Below are positions 43,751-52,365 of a stretch of DNA of 64,000 nucleotides, one piece after another. The stretch spans positions 868,001 to 932,000 of the forward strand of contig NZ_LT629766.1 in assembly GCF_900105315.1 (NCBI RefSeq), written 5' to 3'. Origin of the DNA: Brevibacterium siliguriense. Its GTDB lineage: Bacteria; Actinomycetota; Actinomycetes; Actinomycetales; Brevibacteriaceae. Position 1 is the first letter of the stretch, and every line of letters begins with the position of its first letter. The position numbers and the translations under genes are program-made. The notes below the pieces were generated by a model. It saw only the letters and a list, made by a program, of their open reading frames with translations, searched no databases and was not told the DNA's origin.

Positions 43751-45504
43751 GTGCGCTTTCCTTCGCTGGGTGCGGATCCGGTCTCCGGCTTCACAGGCCT
43801 CGCCGTATAGCCTGCCTGCTCTGCGGCAGCGCGTCCGGCGCGCAAGCCGGAGAAGATGCATCCGCCGAGGAACGTTCCCTCGAGTGCGTTGTAGCCGTGC
43901 ATCCCGCCGCCTCCGAAACCGGTCACCTCACCGGCGGCATACATGCCGGGGATCGGTTCGCCGCTGCCGGACCCTGCACCAGCACCAGACGCGGCAAGCA
44001 CCTGCCCGTCGAGGTTCGTCTCCAGCCCGCCGAGAGTCTTGCGCGAGAGCAGGCTCAGACGCACCGCGATGAGCGGACCGTGTGCGGGGTCGAGGATTCT
44101 GTGCGGTTTGACCGCGCGTACGATCTTGTCGCCCAGATAGGACCGCGCATTGTGGATGGCTTGGACCTGCGCATCTTTCGAAAAGGCGTGGTCGGTCTGC
44201 CGGTCTCGCTGCCGGATCTGCTCCACGAGGTGGTCATGATCGATGACCGGTCCGCGGGAGTGTTCGTTCATTCCCGCGACCAGATCCTCGGTGGTCTCGG
44301 CCACGACGAAGTCGGAACCGTACTTCTTGAAAGCTTCGATCGGTCCCGGTGCGTCGGAGGACCGCACCCGGTCGAGCGTGATGCGAATGTCCTTCTCGGT
44401 GAGGTCCGGGTTCTGCTCCGAACCGGAGAGCGCGAATTCCTTGCGGATGATCGACTCGTTGAGCACGAACCACGAATAGTCGTGACCGGTCTCCAGGATG
44501 GTGCGCATCGTCCGATTCGTATCGAAGCCGGGATAGTTCGGGGCCGGGAAGCGGTTGCCTTCGGCATCGAACCACAGCGACGACGGTCCGGGAATGATGC
44601 GGATCCCGTGCCCCGGCCAGATCGGATTCCAGTTCTCGATGCCCTCCGTATACGCCCAGATCCTGTCCCGGTTGATGAGGCTGGCTCCGGCATCCTCGGC
44701 GATCCGCAGCATCCGCCCGTCCACGTGCGCGGGCACTCCGGCGAGCATCGTGTCCGGGAATTCGCCGAGGCGGTCGGTCGGCCAGTATCTCCTCATCAGC
44801 TCGAAATTGTGTCCGATGCCGCCGGTGGTGACGATGACGGCGGGAGCGCGGAGTTCGAAGTCCGCGACTTCCTCCCGGTTCGACTTGATTCCGCGGGCAG
44901 TGTGGCTGGGGGCGAGCGTGCGTCCGCGGACACCGACGACGGCCCCATCCTCGGTGATGAGTTCGTCGACGCGGTGACGGAAGGCGAACTCGACGAGTCC
45001 GGCGGCCTCTGCGGTCTCGACGGGGTCACGGAACACTCGGACCACCTCGGGGCCGGTGCCCCAGGTGAGGTGGAAGCGGGGCACGGAATTGCCGTGCTCA
45101 CCCGCCCCGGACCCTCCACGTTCTGCCCAGCCGACGATCGGGGTCAGTCGCAGGCCGAGGTCACTCAGGTACTGGCGCTTCTCTCCGGCCGCGAACTCGA
45201 GGTAGGCCTCCGCCCACTTCCGGGGCCAATGATCCTCGTCTCGGTCGAAGCCCGCCGAAGTGGCCCAGTCATCCTTGGCGAGCTCGAGCGAATCGTGGAT
45301 GCGCAGCCGTCGCTGTTCGAGGGAGTCGATGAGGAAGAGTCCGCCGAGGGACCAGAAGGCCTGCCCGCCGAGGTTCGCTCGGTTCTCCTGGTCGAGGATG
45401 AGCACGCGCTTGCCGGCCTGGGTGAGTTCATGTGCGGCGACGAGTCCGGCGAGACCGGCCCCGACGACGATCGCATCGGGGGATGGGCGGCTGTCTGCGT
45501 TCAT
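43747..45504 (-). CDS. FAD-binding dehydrogenase (fumarate reductase/ketosteroid dehydrogenase-like)
   Basis: A 585-residue flavoprotein. VVGAGLAGLVAAHELTQAGK with a following acidic EN (DQENRANLGGQAFWS) binds the ADP part of FAD; YAAGEVTGFGGGGMHGYNALEGTFLGG near the C-terminus binds the flavin. This fold is shared by 3-ketosteroid-delta1-dehydrogenase and flavocytochrome-c-type reductases; the length fits the actinobacterial FAD-binding dehydrogenase group. Substrate unknown. ATG 45504 is chosen for its AGAGGAGT site; an ATG at 45528 is the alternative. It is coupled to the SDR gene, so both may act on one hydrophobic substrate. Confidence 0.83.
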   Translation of the reverse strand: MNADSRPSPDAIVVGAGLAGLVAAHELTQAGKRVLILDQENRANLGGQAFWSLGGLFLIDSLEQRRLRIHDSLELAKDDWATSAGFDRDEDHWPRKWAEAYLEFAAGEKRQYLSDLGLRLTPIVGWAERGGSGAGEHGNSVPRFHLTWGTGPEVVRVFRDPVETAEAAGLVEFAFRHRVDELITEDGAVVGVRGRTLAPSHTARGIKSNREEVADFELRAPAVIVTTGGIGHNFELMRRYWPTDRLGEFPDTMLAGVPAHVDGRMLRIAEDAGASLINRDRIWAYTEGIENWNPIWPGHGIRIIPGPSSLWFDAEGNRFPAPNYPGFDTNRTMRTILETGHDYSWFVLNESIIRKEFALSGSEQNPDLTEKDIRITLDRVRSSDAPGPIEAFKKYGSDFVVAETTEDLVAGMNEHSRGPVIDHDHLVEQIRQRDRQTDHAFSKDAQVQAIHNARSYLGDKIVRAVKPHRILDPAHGPLIAVRLSLLSRKTLGGLETNLDGQVLAASGAGAGSGSGEPIPGMYAAGEVTGFGGGGMHGYNALEGTFLGGCIFSGLRAGRAAAEQAGYTARPVKPETGSAPSEGKRT

Positions 45505-45547
45505 CGTCGACTCCTCTGTCGCATTCATCGGCGGGCAAACCGACGTC

Positions 45548-45602
45548 AAGTGTGCGCAGATTGCCCGGAACAGGACCCTTTTCTGGCAATCTGCGCACAC
45601 TT
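45548..45602. repeat. 18-bp perfect inverted repeat between FAD dehydrogenase and pheA
   Basis: Arms AAGTGTGCGCAGATTGCC (45548-45565) and its exact complement (45585-45602) enclose a 19-nt loop. It lies upstream of the FAD dehydrogenase start and downstream of pheA, both on the minus strand. It could terminate the GT2-pheA transcript, but no T-run follows in that direction. A partial word of the arm (ATTGCAGATTAGGCG) recurs just to the right. Confidence 0.75.
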
Positions 45603-45701
45603 ACTTACCAGTAGACGCCAGTATTGCAGATTAGGCGCCGGGTAGGGCGCGCGAGGCACCGCACTCAGCGGCGAAACGGGACGGGGAGCAGCCCCAGACG
45701 C

Positions 45702-46640
45702 TCAGGCGCCCAGAGTCGACTCCAGCCAATCGGCGGCTGCGGCGAACGACTCATCCGTCGTCGTCGGGTCGATCGGCACCACGGCTCCGTCGGAGCTCGG
45801 GTAGCTGCCGAGGAAGTGCAGTGTGAGTGCTGCCCGGTGGACTCCCTGCAGAGCCTCGGCCATCCGTGCCTCATGGATGTGCCCGAGCAGGTCGATCGAG
45901 AACTGGTAGAGGCCCAGCCCGTCCCCGGTCGGCCGGGATTCGATGCGGGACATATTCACCCCGCGGCTGGAGAACTGTTCGAGCAGTTCGAGCAGGGAAC
46001 CGGCGCGGTCGGACCGCAGCGCTGCGACGATGGTCGTCTTATCCGCGCCGGTCGGAGCGGGCAGAGGGCCCGGGCGGGTGACGACGACGAATCGGGTGAC
46101 GGCATCCTTGCGGTCGCCGATGTCTTCGGCGACGATCTCGAGACCGTAGCGCTGAGCGGCCAGAGCCGGGCAGACGGCGGCCATGTGGTCACCGGCATCA
46201 TTGGCCAGATCACGTGCTGCGGCAGCGGTCGACGAGGTCGGCAGGTAGACGGCTTCGGGGAAGTTCTCGTTCATGAACGCACGCACCTGCGCTTCACCGT
46301 GCGGGTGCGAACCGAAGGAGGAGATCTCTTCCCTGTTAGTGCCGGGTTTGACGGCGAGGACGAAGCGGACGGGGACGACCACCTCGGCGATGATCTGGAG
46401 TCGTCCGTTCTCGGTCAGCGCATCGATCGTGGCGGGCACCCCTCCCTCGAGGGAGTTCTCGATCGGCACGACCGCGGCATCGCAGTCACCCTCGAGCACC
46501 GCATCGAGCGCCGAGGGGGCATTGCGCATCGGATGCGTCGTGGCCTCGGCGCGCAGGTTCCGGGAGTCGAGGAAACTGAGCAGGGCCGCCTCGGTGAAGG
46601 TGGCCTCCGGGCCGAGGTACGCGAAACGGTTGAGGCTCAT
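45702..46640 (-). CDS. pheA: prephenate dehydratase
   Basis: A 312-residue monofunctional prephenate dehydratase that turns prephenate into phenylpyruvate for phenylalanine. The catalytic domain runs to about residue 185 with YLGPEATFTEAA, PIENSLEGGV and the TRF motif (DAVTRFVVVTR). A C-terminal ACT domain follows with SLLELLEQFSSRGVNMSRIE and the ESRP motif (IESRPTGDGLG), which binds phenylalanine for feedback inhibition. No chorismate mutase part is present, normal for actinobacteria. It overlaps the GT2 gene by 4 nt. Confidence 0.95.
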   Translation of the reverse strand: MSLNRFAYLGPEATFTEAALLSFLDSRNLRAEATTHPMRNAPSALDAVLEGDCDAAVVPIENSLEGGVPATIDALTENGRLQIIAEVVVPVRFVLAVKPGTNREEISSFGSHPHGEAQVRAFMNENFPEAVYLPTSSTAAAARDLANDAGDHMAAVCPALAAQRYGLEIVAEDIGDRKDAVTRFVVVTRPGPLPAPTGADKTTIVAALRSDRAGSLLELLEQFSSRGVNMSRIESRPTGDGLGLYQFSIDLLGHIHEARMAEALQGVHRAALTLHFLGSYPSSDGAVVPIDPTTTDESFAAAADWLESTLGA

Positions 46641-47464
46641 CGGCCGGTCTCCTTGTGGTCAGCGGAAAGATTCTGTGCGGAGACGTCGGACTCGCTGCGG
46701 GCCGCAGGGGAAGTCCCGCTGCGCTTCGCGCGGAGGCGGCGGACGAGGATCGCGCGGGCGACGTCGCGGTACTGCGCGGCGCGGTGCATCTGGGCTTTCA
46801 GGTCGCGGCCGGTGACGCGGTGGTGGAGATCGCATTCGACCTCTTCGACGCGCAGTCCGGCGTTCACGACGTCGATGGTCATGGCTGCCTCGACACCCCA
46901 GCCGGCGGCGAACGGCAGGGCCGCATCGAAGGCCTCTCTCGACAGGCAGCGCATGCCCGACAGAGGTTGGGTGGCTTCGAATCCGGAGAGCTCGGCGATG
47001 CCCTTCTTCGCCAGCCCGACGACGAAGCCGAAGCCCCCGCCCTTGCGCTTCTGCGCGGGCAGGATCGCGATCGTCATATCGGCATCCCCGGCGAGCACAG
47101 GCTCGGCCAGGGGAGCGGTATTGGTCGCTGAGTCCTCGAGGTCGCCGTCGATGAACAGCAGCGCCCGGTGCGTCGGTTCGACGTTCGGATCCGCGTCGGA
47201 GATCTCCCGGTTGCGCACGGCGAACGCCCCGGTCATCATGGCCGCGGCCTTGCCTTTGTTCTTCGGGTGGGTGATCACCTCGGCGCCGGCGCGGCGGGCC
47301 AGGGACCCTGTGTCGTCAGATGATCCGTCGTCGACGACGAGGACCATGTCGACCCCGGGGATCTGCTTGGCCGCGGTGACGGTGGCACCGATCCGTGCGG
47401 ATTCGTTCATCGCGGGGATGACGGCGGCGACCGCCTCGGGGGCGGGGTGCGGCTGTGCGCTCAT
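46637..47464 (-). CDS. family 2 glycosyltransferase
   Basis: A 275-residue GT-A glycosyltransferase. AVIPAMNESARIGATV opens the nucleotide-sugar fold, VVDDGSSDDTG is the first aspartate cluster, and LLFIDGDLEDS is the D-x-D-like metal site. THPKNKGKAAAMMTGA is the typical third block. There is no membrane segment, so it is probably a cytosolic enzyme of the glucosyl-phosphoglycerate synthase/dolichol-type group. Donor and acceptor are unknown. Its stop overlaps the pheA start (ATGA), and this GT2-pheA order recurs in related actinobacteria as far as I recall. ATG 47464 has AGGAG. Confidence 0.83.
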   Translation of the reverse strand: MSAQPHPAPEAVAAVIPAMNESARIGATVTAAKQIPGVDMVLVVDDGSSDDTGSLARRAGAEVITHPKNKGKAAAMMTGAFAVRNREISDADPNVEPTHRALLFIDGDLEDSATNTAPLAEPVLAGDADMTIAILPAQKRKGGGFGFVVGLAKKGIAELSGFEATQPLSGMRCLSREAFDAALPFAAGWGVEAAMTIDVVNAGLRVEEVECDLHHRVTGRDLKAQMHRAAQYRDVARAILVRRLRAKRSGTSPAARSESDVSAQNLSADHKETGR

Positions 47465-47545
47465 GTCGGTTCTCCTGTCCGTCACCGGCACCGAGGCGGG
47501 GCACCGTTCCCGGGTCCTGCCTCGGTGATGGGGTGGTGACGGATA

Positions 47546-48424
47546 TCAGTGGATGGTCAGCTGGCGGGACACGATGCCCGAGCGGACGCGGCGGGCCTCG
47601 GTGCTCATCGGCTCGGTCGTGTTCAGCGCTTCGTCGAGGCGTTTGCCGAAGGCGGCGATGGGCTCTTCGACGTCGTCGACCTGAGTGCCGAACGTCAGTT
47701 CCCAGACGGGGACGATGATGCCGTGGGCGCGGAAGTAGCCGAGGAAGGTGCCGATTCCGCCGAGGTCGTTGGCGTTCTCTGCCTGCAGGCGCGCCATTGC
47801 GTCGACGACGCGGTCCTCACCCTCGGAACGGGCCCAGCGGACGTAGGTGCGGCCGGACATCTCGGTCCAGTAGGCGGAATCGACGGAGGCGAGCTTCTCC
47901 GTCGGGGCCACGGAGTCGTTGGCCTGCTGCAGGGCGGCTGCGACGTCGGGGTCGGACTCGGCTTCGGGCAGGGCCCAGTAGTCGAAGCTCTCGAGCACGC
48001 GGACGTCGAACGGATGAGAGGTGTCGAGGATGTCCTGCAGGCGCGGACCCTCGCCGGGCTCTGTCGTCGCCTCGATCGAGGTGCCGGGTTCGGCGTCGAC
48101 GGCGGCCAGCAGCCCACGGGCGACGTCGCGGGAGGCGTCGGTCGAGGACACGGGCACCTGCATGCCGGCCATGATCTCACCGTCGTCGCGGCGCCACGCC
48201 TGCCAGGCGGCGGGCAGCAGGGAGGCGATGGTCACCTCGTGGCCGCCGTACTCCTCGGTCAGCTTCGCGGTCGCGGTGGCCGCGGGCACGAGCTCGCGCA
48301 GACAGATCAGGTCGGTTTCGAACGCCAGGTCCGCGAACGGTCTCGCGATGAATGCCGTGGCCTGCGCCCTGGCGAGGCGTTTGGCGATGAGTTCTTCCTT
48401 GGAGCGCTTCGACTTCTTTCCCAT
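47546..48424 (-). CDS. DUF5926 family protein
   Basis: A 292-residue soluble protein beginning MGKKSKRSKEELIAKRLARA, a Lys/Arg-rich start typical of DUF5926 proteins, which often carry misleading preprotein-translocase names. The body is acidic with conserved-looking blocks ACxRELVPAAT-like (ICLRELVPAATA), WAxPE-like (DYWALPEAES) and GYFRAHGIIVPVWEL. No known catalytic motif. The start may be ATG 48424 or ATG 48433; no strong ribosome site precedes either. It lies upstream of the GT2-pheA pair on the same strand, 81 nt away. Confidence 0.8.
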   Translation of the reverse strand: MGKKSKRSKEELIAKRLARAQATAFIARPFADLAFETDLICLRELVPAATATAKLTEEYGGHEVTIASLLPAAWQAWRRDDGEIMAGMQVPVSSTDASRDVARGLLAAVDAEPGTSIEATTEPGEGPRLQDILDTSHPFDVRVLESFDYWALPEAESDPDVAAALQQANDSVAPTEKLASVDSAYWTEMSGRTYVRWARSEGEDRVVDAMARLQAENANDLGGIGTFLGYFRAHGIIVPVWELTFGTQVDDVEEPIAAFGKRLDEALNTTEPMSTEARRVRSGIVSRQLTIH

Positions 48425-48494
48425 GGGATGCAAGTCTAGTCGGTGCAGCGGTGACCGGGTCGATGGGTCCGCGGTCGGTGCTGCGGCGTCGAGT

Positions 48495-49409
48495 TCAGCT
48501 TTCCCGGCCGACGGGGATGAAGTAGCGCGTGGTGTTCGACTCGTCCATGCGCACCTGCAGCTTGTCCCCCGGATGGGGGAAGGCGGAGCGCTCCGGATTG
48601 TCGGGAGTCAGCCCGAGAGTCTCCAAGCGGATGATTCCGTGTCTGCCCACCTCGTCGGCGGCGAGGACATAGGAGTGGTTGAGTTCGCGGATCGTGACCT
48701 CGATGGCCGGATCGGTCGGTTCGTCCACCTCGGCGAAGGCTCGGGGCGGAGCGGAATTGCCCATGCCCAGATACGCCCCGACGTCGTCGGCGATATAGCC
48801 GGCCACGGAATCCGCCTGCGCCATGAGCCCGGCGAGGATGACCGACAGCCGCTCCTGCTGCGCATCGGATTTCAGCGCCTGCCCGGGTTTGAACAGGTGT
48901 TCCTCGGCCAGCACACACCACGCGTCCTGCATGATCGTGCGCAGTTGGAGCTCGACGAGGACGGAGGGCTCGGAATCGAAGGGGACCTCGACGATGAGGT
49001 GACGGCCGCGGTACCCCGAGGGCTTCGGGATCGCGGAATAGTCGCGCACCTCGGCGATGGAGAGATTCGTATCGTCACTGACCTCGGTGAGCAGATCCCA
49101 CAGGGCTGACTGTTCGCGTTCGGTGCGGCAGATGACGCGGGAGCCGACGACATCGATGACCTGGTTCTCGACCTCGACGGATTCGTGGATCTCGTCATTG
49201 GCGTCGGCGAGCTTGCGGCGCAGCTTCTCTCCCGTGCGCAGGCGATCCTTGATCCGACCGTCGACGACACGCACCCGATCGCCGGAGAGCAGTGCGGAAG
49301 GAGCGCGGACGGACTCGACCCAGTCGTTGACCGTCTCGAGGGCGGCCCTCCAGGTCGACTCACGCCGATCGTAGGCTTCGTCGACCAATTCGCGGACAGT
49401 TGCTGACAT
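48495..49409 (-). CDS. RelA/SpoT-domain protein (small alarmone synthetase-like)
   Basis: A 304-residue protein with a single RelA/SpoT synthetase domain and no hydrolase, TGS or ACT domain. Motifs in order: RIKDRLRTGEKLRRKL (ATP-binding basic region), DVVGSRVICRT, YSAIPKPSGYRGRHLIV (G-loop), VLVELQLRTIMQDAW and EEHLF. It should make (p)ppGpp from GTP/GDP and ATP, although some such domains are inactive or make other nucleotides. The C-terminal 80 residues are a separate beta-rich part (RYFIPVGRES end). ATG 49409 has AGGAAGG 8 nt upstream; GTG 49418 is also possible. Confidence 0.83.
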   Translation of the reverse strand: MSATVRELVDEAYDRRESTWRAALETVNDWVESVRAPSALLSGDRVRVVDGRIKDRLRTGEKLRRKLADANDEIHESVEVENQVIDVVGSRVICRTEREQSALWDLLTEVSDDTNLSIAEVRDYSAIPKPSGYRGRHLIVEVPFDSEPSVLVELQLRTIMQDAWCVLAEEHLFKPGQALKSDAQQERLSVILAGLMAQADSVAGYIADDVGAYLGMGNSAPPRAFAEVDEPTDPAIEVTIRELNHSYVLAADEVGRHGIIRLETLGLTPDNPERSAFPHPGDKLQVRMDESNTTRYFIPVGRES

Positions 49410-49519
49410 CCTCGTCACCTTCCTAGCTCCTGATTCAACTTCACCAGAAGAGAGGAGAGATGTCTATGGCTTCGACTCCGAAGTTGCGCCGGTGTGCCGA
49501 AAGGTGAGACGAAGGTGCC

Positions 49520-50314
49520 TCAGGCGTCGTAGTCGACGATGACGGGAGCGTGGTCGGACGCGCCCTTGCCCTTGCGTTCCTCACGGTCGATCTCGCCGGC
49601 GGTCGCGGTCTTCGCCAGCGCCTGCGAAGCGAGCTGGAAGTCGATGCGCATGCCCTGCTTCTTCGGGAACCGCAGCTTCTGGTAGTCCCAGAAGGTGTAG
49701 ACGCCGGGCCCGGGGGTGAATTGCCGAGTGACTTCGGACAGGCCCGCGCCGAGCAGATCGTCGAAGGCCGCGCGTTCGGCCTCGGAGACGTGGGTGGCAC
49801 CGTCGAATTCGGCCATGTCCCAGACGTCCTCGTCGAGAGGAGCGACGTTGAAGTCACCGCAGAGGACGAGCTTCTTCTCCGGTTCGGCGCTCAGCTGGGC
49901 GGCGATATCGGCCGTCAGCGCCTTGTACCACTCCAGTTTGTAGCCGTAGTGCGGGTGATCGAGTTCGCGGCCGTTGGGCACATAGAGCGAATAGACTCGC
50001 ACATCGTTGCAGGTCACCGACAGTGCCCGGGCTTCGACGACGGGGTCGTCGGCACCGAAGGCAGGGATGTCTCTGAACCCGATCTCGGTGTCGGCCAGTC
50101 CGACGCGAGAGGCGATGGCCACACCGTTCCACTGATTGAGGCCGTGATAGCTGACCTCATAGCCGCGCTCGGTGAACAGCTCCTCGGGGAACTGCGAATC
50201 CTTGCACTTGAGTTCCTGGATGGCCAGGACATCGACATCCGAACGATCCAGCCAGGCTCCGATGCGGTCATGACGGGCACGGATCGAGTTCACATTCCAC
50301 GTAGCGATTCTCAC
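49520..50314 (-). CDS. xth: exodeoxyribonuclease III (AP endonuclease)
   Basis: A 264-residue Mg2+-dependent nuclease of the EEP superfamily for base-excision repair. All motifs are present: ATWNVNSIRAR, AIQELKCKDSQFP (metal Glu), LYVPNGRE, LCGDFNVAPLDEDVWD and the C-terminal MRIDFQLASQAL plus SDHAPVIVDYD with the catalytic Asp-His. Length is standard. The GTG start at 50314 (MRIATWN) is the family start. It is divergent from the thioesterase gene. Confidence 0.93.
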   Translation of the reverse strand: MRIATWNVNSIRARHDRIGAWLDRSDVDVLAIQELKCKDSQFPEELFTERGYEVSYHGLNQWNGVAIASRVGLADTEIGFRDIPAFGADDPVVEARALSVTCNDVRVYSLYVPNGRELDHPHYGYKLEWYKALTADIAAQLSAEPEKKLVLCGDFNVAPLDEDVWDMAEFDGATHVSEAERAAFDDLLGAGLSEVTRQFTPGPGVYTFWDYQKLRFPKKQGMRIDFQLASQALAKTATAGEIDREERKGKGASDHAPVIVDYDA

Positions 50315-50408
50315 CCTCCCACCCTAAGCCGTCCGCGGCGGAGGTGAAAGCGGGTGCGTGCGCCGCCCCCGCGTCGAACGGGCACCCTCGGCTCGATAGG
50401 CTGGGTGC

Positions 50409-51233
50409 ATGCCTGAAGCTCCCAACGCACACCTCGGCCACGACGGTGCCGCCTACCCGGACTCCTACTATGTGCGGCTGTCCGAGGACCGCTTCGTCTC
50501 GACCTTGCACAGTCAGGGCGCATGGCAGCCCGGCGAACAGCACCTCGCACCCGCCTCGGGGATGGTGCTCGCCGAGATCGAACGTCGCCTGCCCAGCGAT
50601 AAGCTCATCTCCCGGGTGACCTTCGACGTCCTCGGCGTCATCCACTCCGGCGAGTTCACCATCGACGTCAACGTCATCCGTCCGGGACGGACCATCGAAC
50701 TCGTCGAAGCGCAGATGCGCCACGGTGAGCGCACCAGCGTGACCGCCCGGGTGTGGCGTCTGCAGGCCTCGGACACCGAGGAGGTCGCCGGCGACGAATG
50801 GCAGGCGCTGCCGCCGGTGTCCGAAGTGCCCGAGGTCCCGTTCACCGGTCGGTGGGGCGGTGGCTACATCGCGTCGCTCGAAGGTCGGCAGGGAGCGGAC
50901 GCCCACCCCGGATACGCACAGACCTGGGTGCGCAGCTCCTACCCTCTCGTCGACGGTGAGATCGACCCGCCGACCGCGGCCTTCGTCAAGTTCGTCGACA
51001 CCGCCAACGGTCTGGCCGTCCGCGAGGATCCGAAGACGACGTTCTTCCCGAACGTGGACCTCTCCATCCACCTCACCCGTGTTCCCGAGGCCGGTTGGGT
51101 CGGCTTCGACACGAAGGTCGCCTTCGGGCCGAACGGTCTGGGGCAGACGACGAGCGTGCTCAACGACGCAGACGGTCCCATCGGCACCGCGGTGCAGTCA
51201 CTGACCGTGCGCAGAGGCCGCGGAGCGGTATGA
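50409..51233 (+). CDS. acyl-CoA thioesterase-like protein (double hot-dog)
   Basis: A 274-residue TesB-like thioesterase with two hot-dog halves. The first half ends with ISRVTFDVLGVIHSGEFTIDV and TSVTARVWRL; the second contains WVRSSYPLVDGEIDPPTAAF and FFPNVDLSIHLTRVPEAGWV. GLGQTTSVLNDADGPIGTA is the typical C-terminal strand pair with the catalytic Asp and Thr/Gln positions. It should hydrolyse acyl-CoA thioesters. The SDR gene follows with a 4-nt ATGA overlap, suggesting joint action on an acyl or keto substrate (inference). Confidence 0.85.
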   Translation: MPEAPNAHLGHDGAAYPDSYYVRLSEDRFVSTLHSQGAWQPGEQHLAPASGMVLAEIERRLPSDKLISRVTFDVLGVIHSGEFTIDVNVIRPGRTIELVEAQMRHGERTSVTARVWRLQASDTEEVAGDEWQALPPVSEVPEVPFTGRWGGGYIASLEGRQGADAHPGYAQTWVRSSYPLVDGEIDPPTAAFVKFVDTANGLAVREDPKTTFFPNVDLSIHLTRVPEAGWVGFDTKVAFGPNGLGQTTSVLNDADGPIGTAVQSLTVRRGRGAV

Positions 51234-52006
51234 GCCTGCGGCCGCGTGCCCTCATCACCGGGGCGAGCTCCGGGCTGGGACGCGGCTATGCCCGCACGCT
51301 GGCCGCCGAGGGATACGACCTCGTCCTGGTCGCCCGGGACGAGGCCCGACTGAGTGTGCTGGCCGAACAGCTGCAGACCGCGCAGAATATCCACGCCGAG
51401 GTGGCCGTGGCCGATCTGTCGACCCGTGACGGAATCGACGCGGTCATCGATATCATCGCGACGCAGCCGGTCGATGTGCTCATCAACAACGCCGGCTTCG
51501 GTCTGCGCGGAACACTGCTGGACACCGATATCGCCGAGCTCAATGATCAGGATCGGGTGCTCACCGTGGCGGTGAGGGAACTGTCGCTGGCCGCAGCCCG
51601 GCGCATGCAGGCCCGTGGTCGCGGAGGAGTCATCAACGTCTCCTCGCTGGCGGCGGTGACGACGATGGGACAGTACGCCGCTTCGAAGGCGTCGACCCTG
51701 GTCTTCACCGAGGCGCTCGCCGGTGAGCTCAAGGACAGCCCGGTGACGGTCACCGTAGTTCTGCCCGGTTTCGTCCGCACGGAATTCCACAGCCGCCTCG
51801 GCGTGGAGCGGCCCGGACCCGGTCTGATCTGGCTCGGCGTCGATCAGGTGGTGCGGGAGTCTCTGCGTGATGCGCGGGCGGGGAGGGTCGTCTCGGTGCC
51901 GGGATGGGGGTATCGTCTGGCTGCCCTCGCTGCTCCAGCGGTGCCGCGTCCGCTCATGCGCTGGGGTTCGACGGGATTCTCCTTCGCCCGTTCCCGCCGG
52001 CGGTGA
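51230..52006 (+). CDS. SDR-family oxidoreductase
   Basis: A 258-residue classical SDR. TGASSGLGRGYARTL (residues 9-23) binds NADP(H). VLINNAGFGLRGTL is the NNAG element, and Tyr-x3-Lys is in GQYAASKASTLVFTEAL. The C-terminal half includes TVVLPGFVRTEFHSRLG and a short hydrophobic tail, as in DltE/YqjQ-type dehydrogenases. Substrate unknown. ATG 51230 is coupled to the thioesterase stop. Confidence 0.87.
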   Translation: MSLRPRALITGASSGLGRGYARTLAAEGYDLVLVARDEARLSVLAEQLQTAQNIHAEVAVADLSTRDGIDAVIDIIATQPVDVLINNAGFGLRGTLLDTDIAELNDQDRVLTVAVRELSLAAARRMQARGRGGVINVSSLAAVTTMGQYAASKASTLVFTEALAGELKDSPVTVTVVLPGFVRTEFHSRLGVERPGPGLIWLGVDQVVRESLRDARAGRVVSVPGWGYRLAALAAPAVPRPLMRWGSTGFSFARSRRR

Positions 52007-52075
52007 TCCGGGTGTCGTCACAGGGGCGAACCGGCAGCGAGCGGTGGAAACGGTGAGCGGTCGCAACCGCAGGTA

Positions 52076-52174
52076 GTCCGCGGATCACTCAATGATCGCT
52101 CTTGGACCGTCCACGGATCACTCGCAGATCGCTTTTCGATCTTCCGCGGATCACTCTGGGATCACTCGCGGATC
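52076..52174. repeat. three degenerate 33-bp tandem repeats
   Basis: Units start at 52076, 52109 and 52142 with GTCCGCGGATCACTC, GTCCACGGATCACTC and TTCCGCGGATCACTC. Each unit has a second GATC(A/G)CT word about 14 bp further on. The exact 33-bp pitch is about three helical turns, so all units present the same DNA face. Confidence 0.75.
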
Positions 52175-52337
52175 ATGGTCACCGGCACCTGCCGATCATG
52201 GTCGCTGAAGCCGGTTCTCGCTGTTCCGAGTCGCTTCGCATCAGCCGGAATGGGCCCCGCACCCTTGGCCGAATGTGACCTATATGCAATTTCCCACACG
52301 CGCGTTCCAATTCAGTTGAGGTTTGAACTACCCGAAG

Positions 52338-52365
52338 TTGAGCCTGTGACCAGGGGTTTTATTAT
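52338..52365 (+). promoter_or_regulatory. predicted promoter inside the gene-free tract
   Basis: TTGAGC (52338-52343), a 16-bp spacer and TATTAT (52360-52365) form a good vegetative-type promoter in an AT-rich island. It points into about 390 bp without a credible gene, so its product may be a non-coding RNA ending near the hairpin at 52533-52565. Confidence 0.45.

Noticed and set aside
43880..44000. Frameshift or low-complexity break in the FAD dehydrogenase near GAGAGSGSGEP
   Set aside because: The Gly/Ser/Ala run is in frame and lies in a surface loop just before the intact flavin motif.
43735..45645. Long + strand frame opposite the FAD dehydrogenase
   Set aside because: The minus-strand product has both FAD motifs. 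The + strand frame is a compositional shadow.
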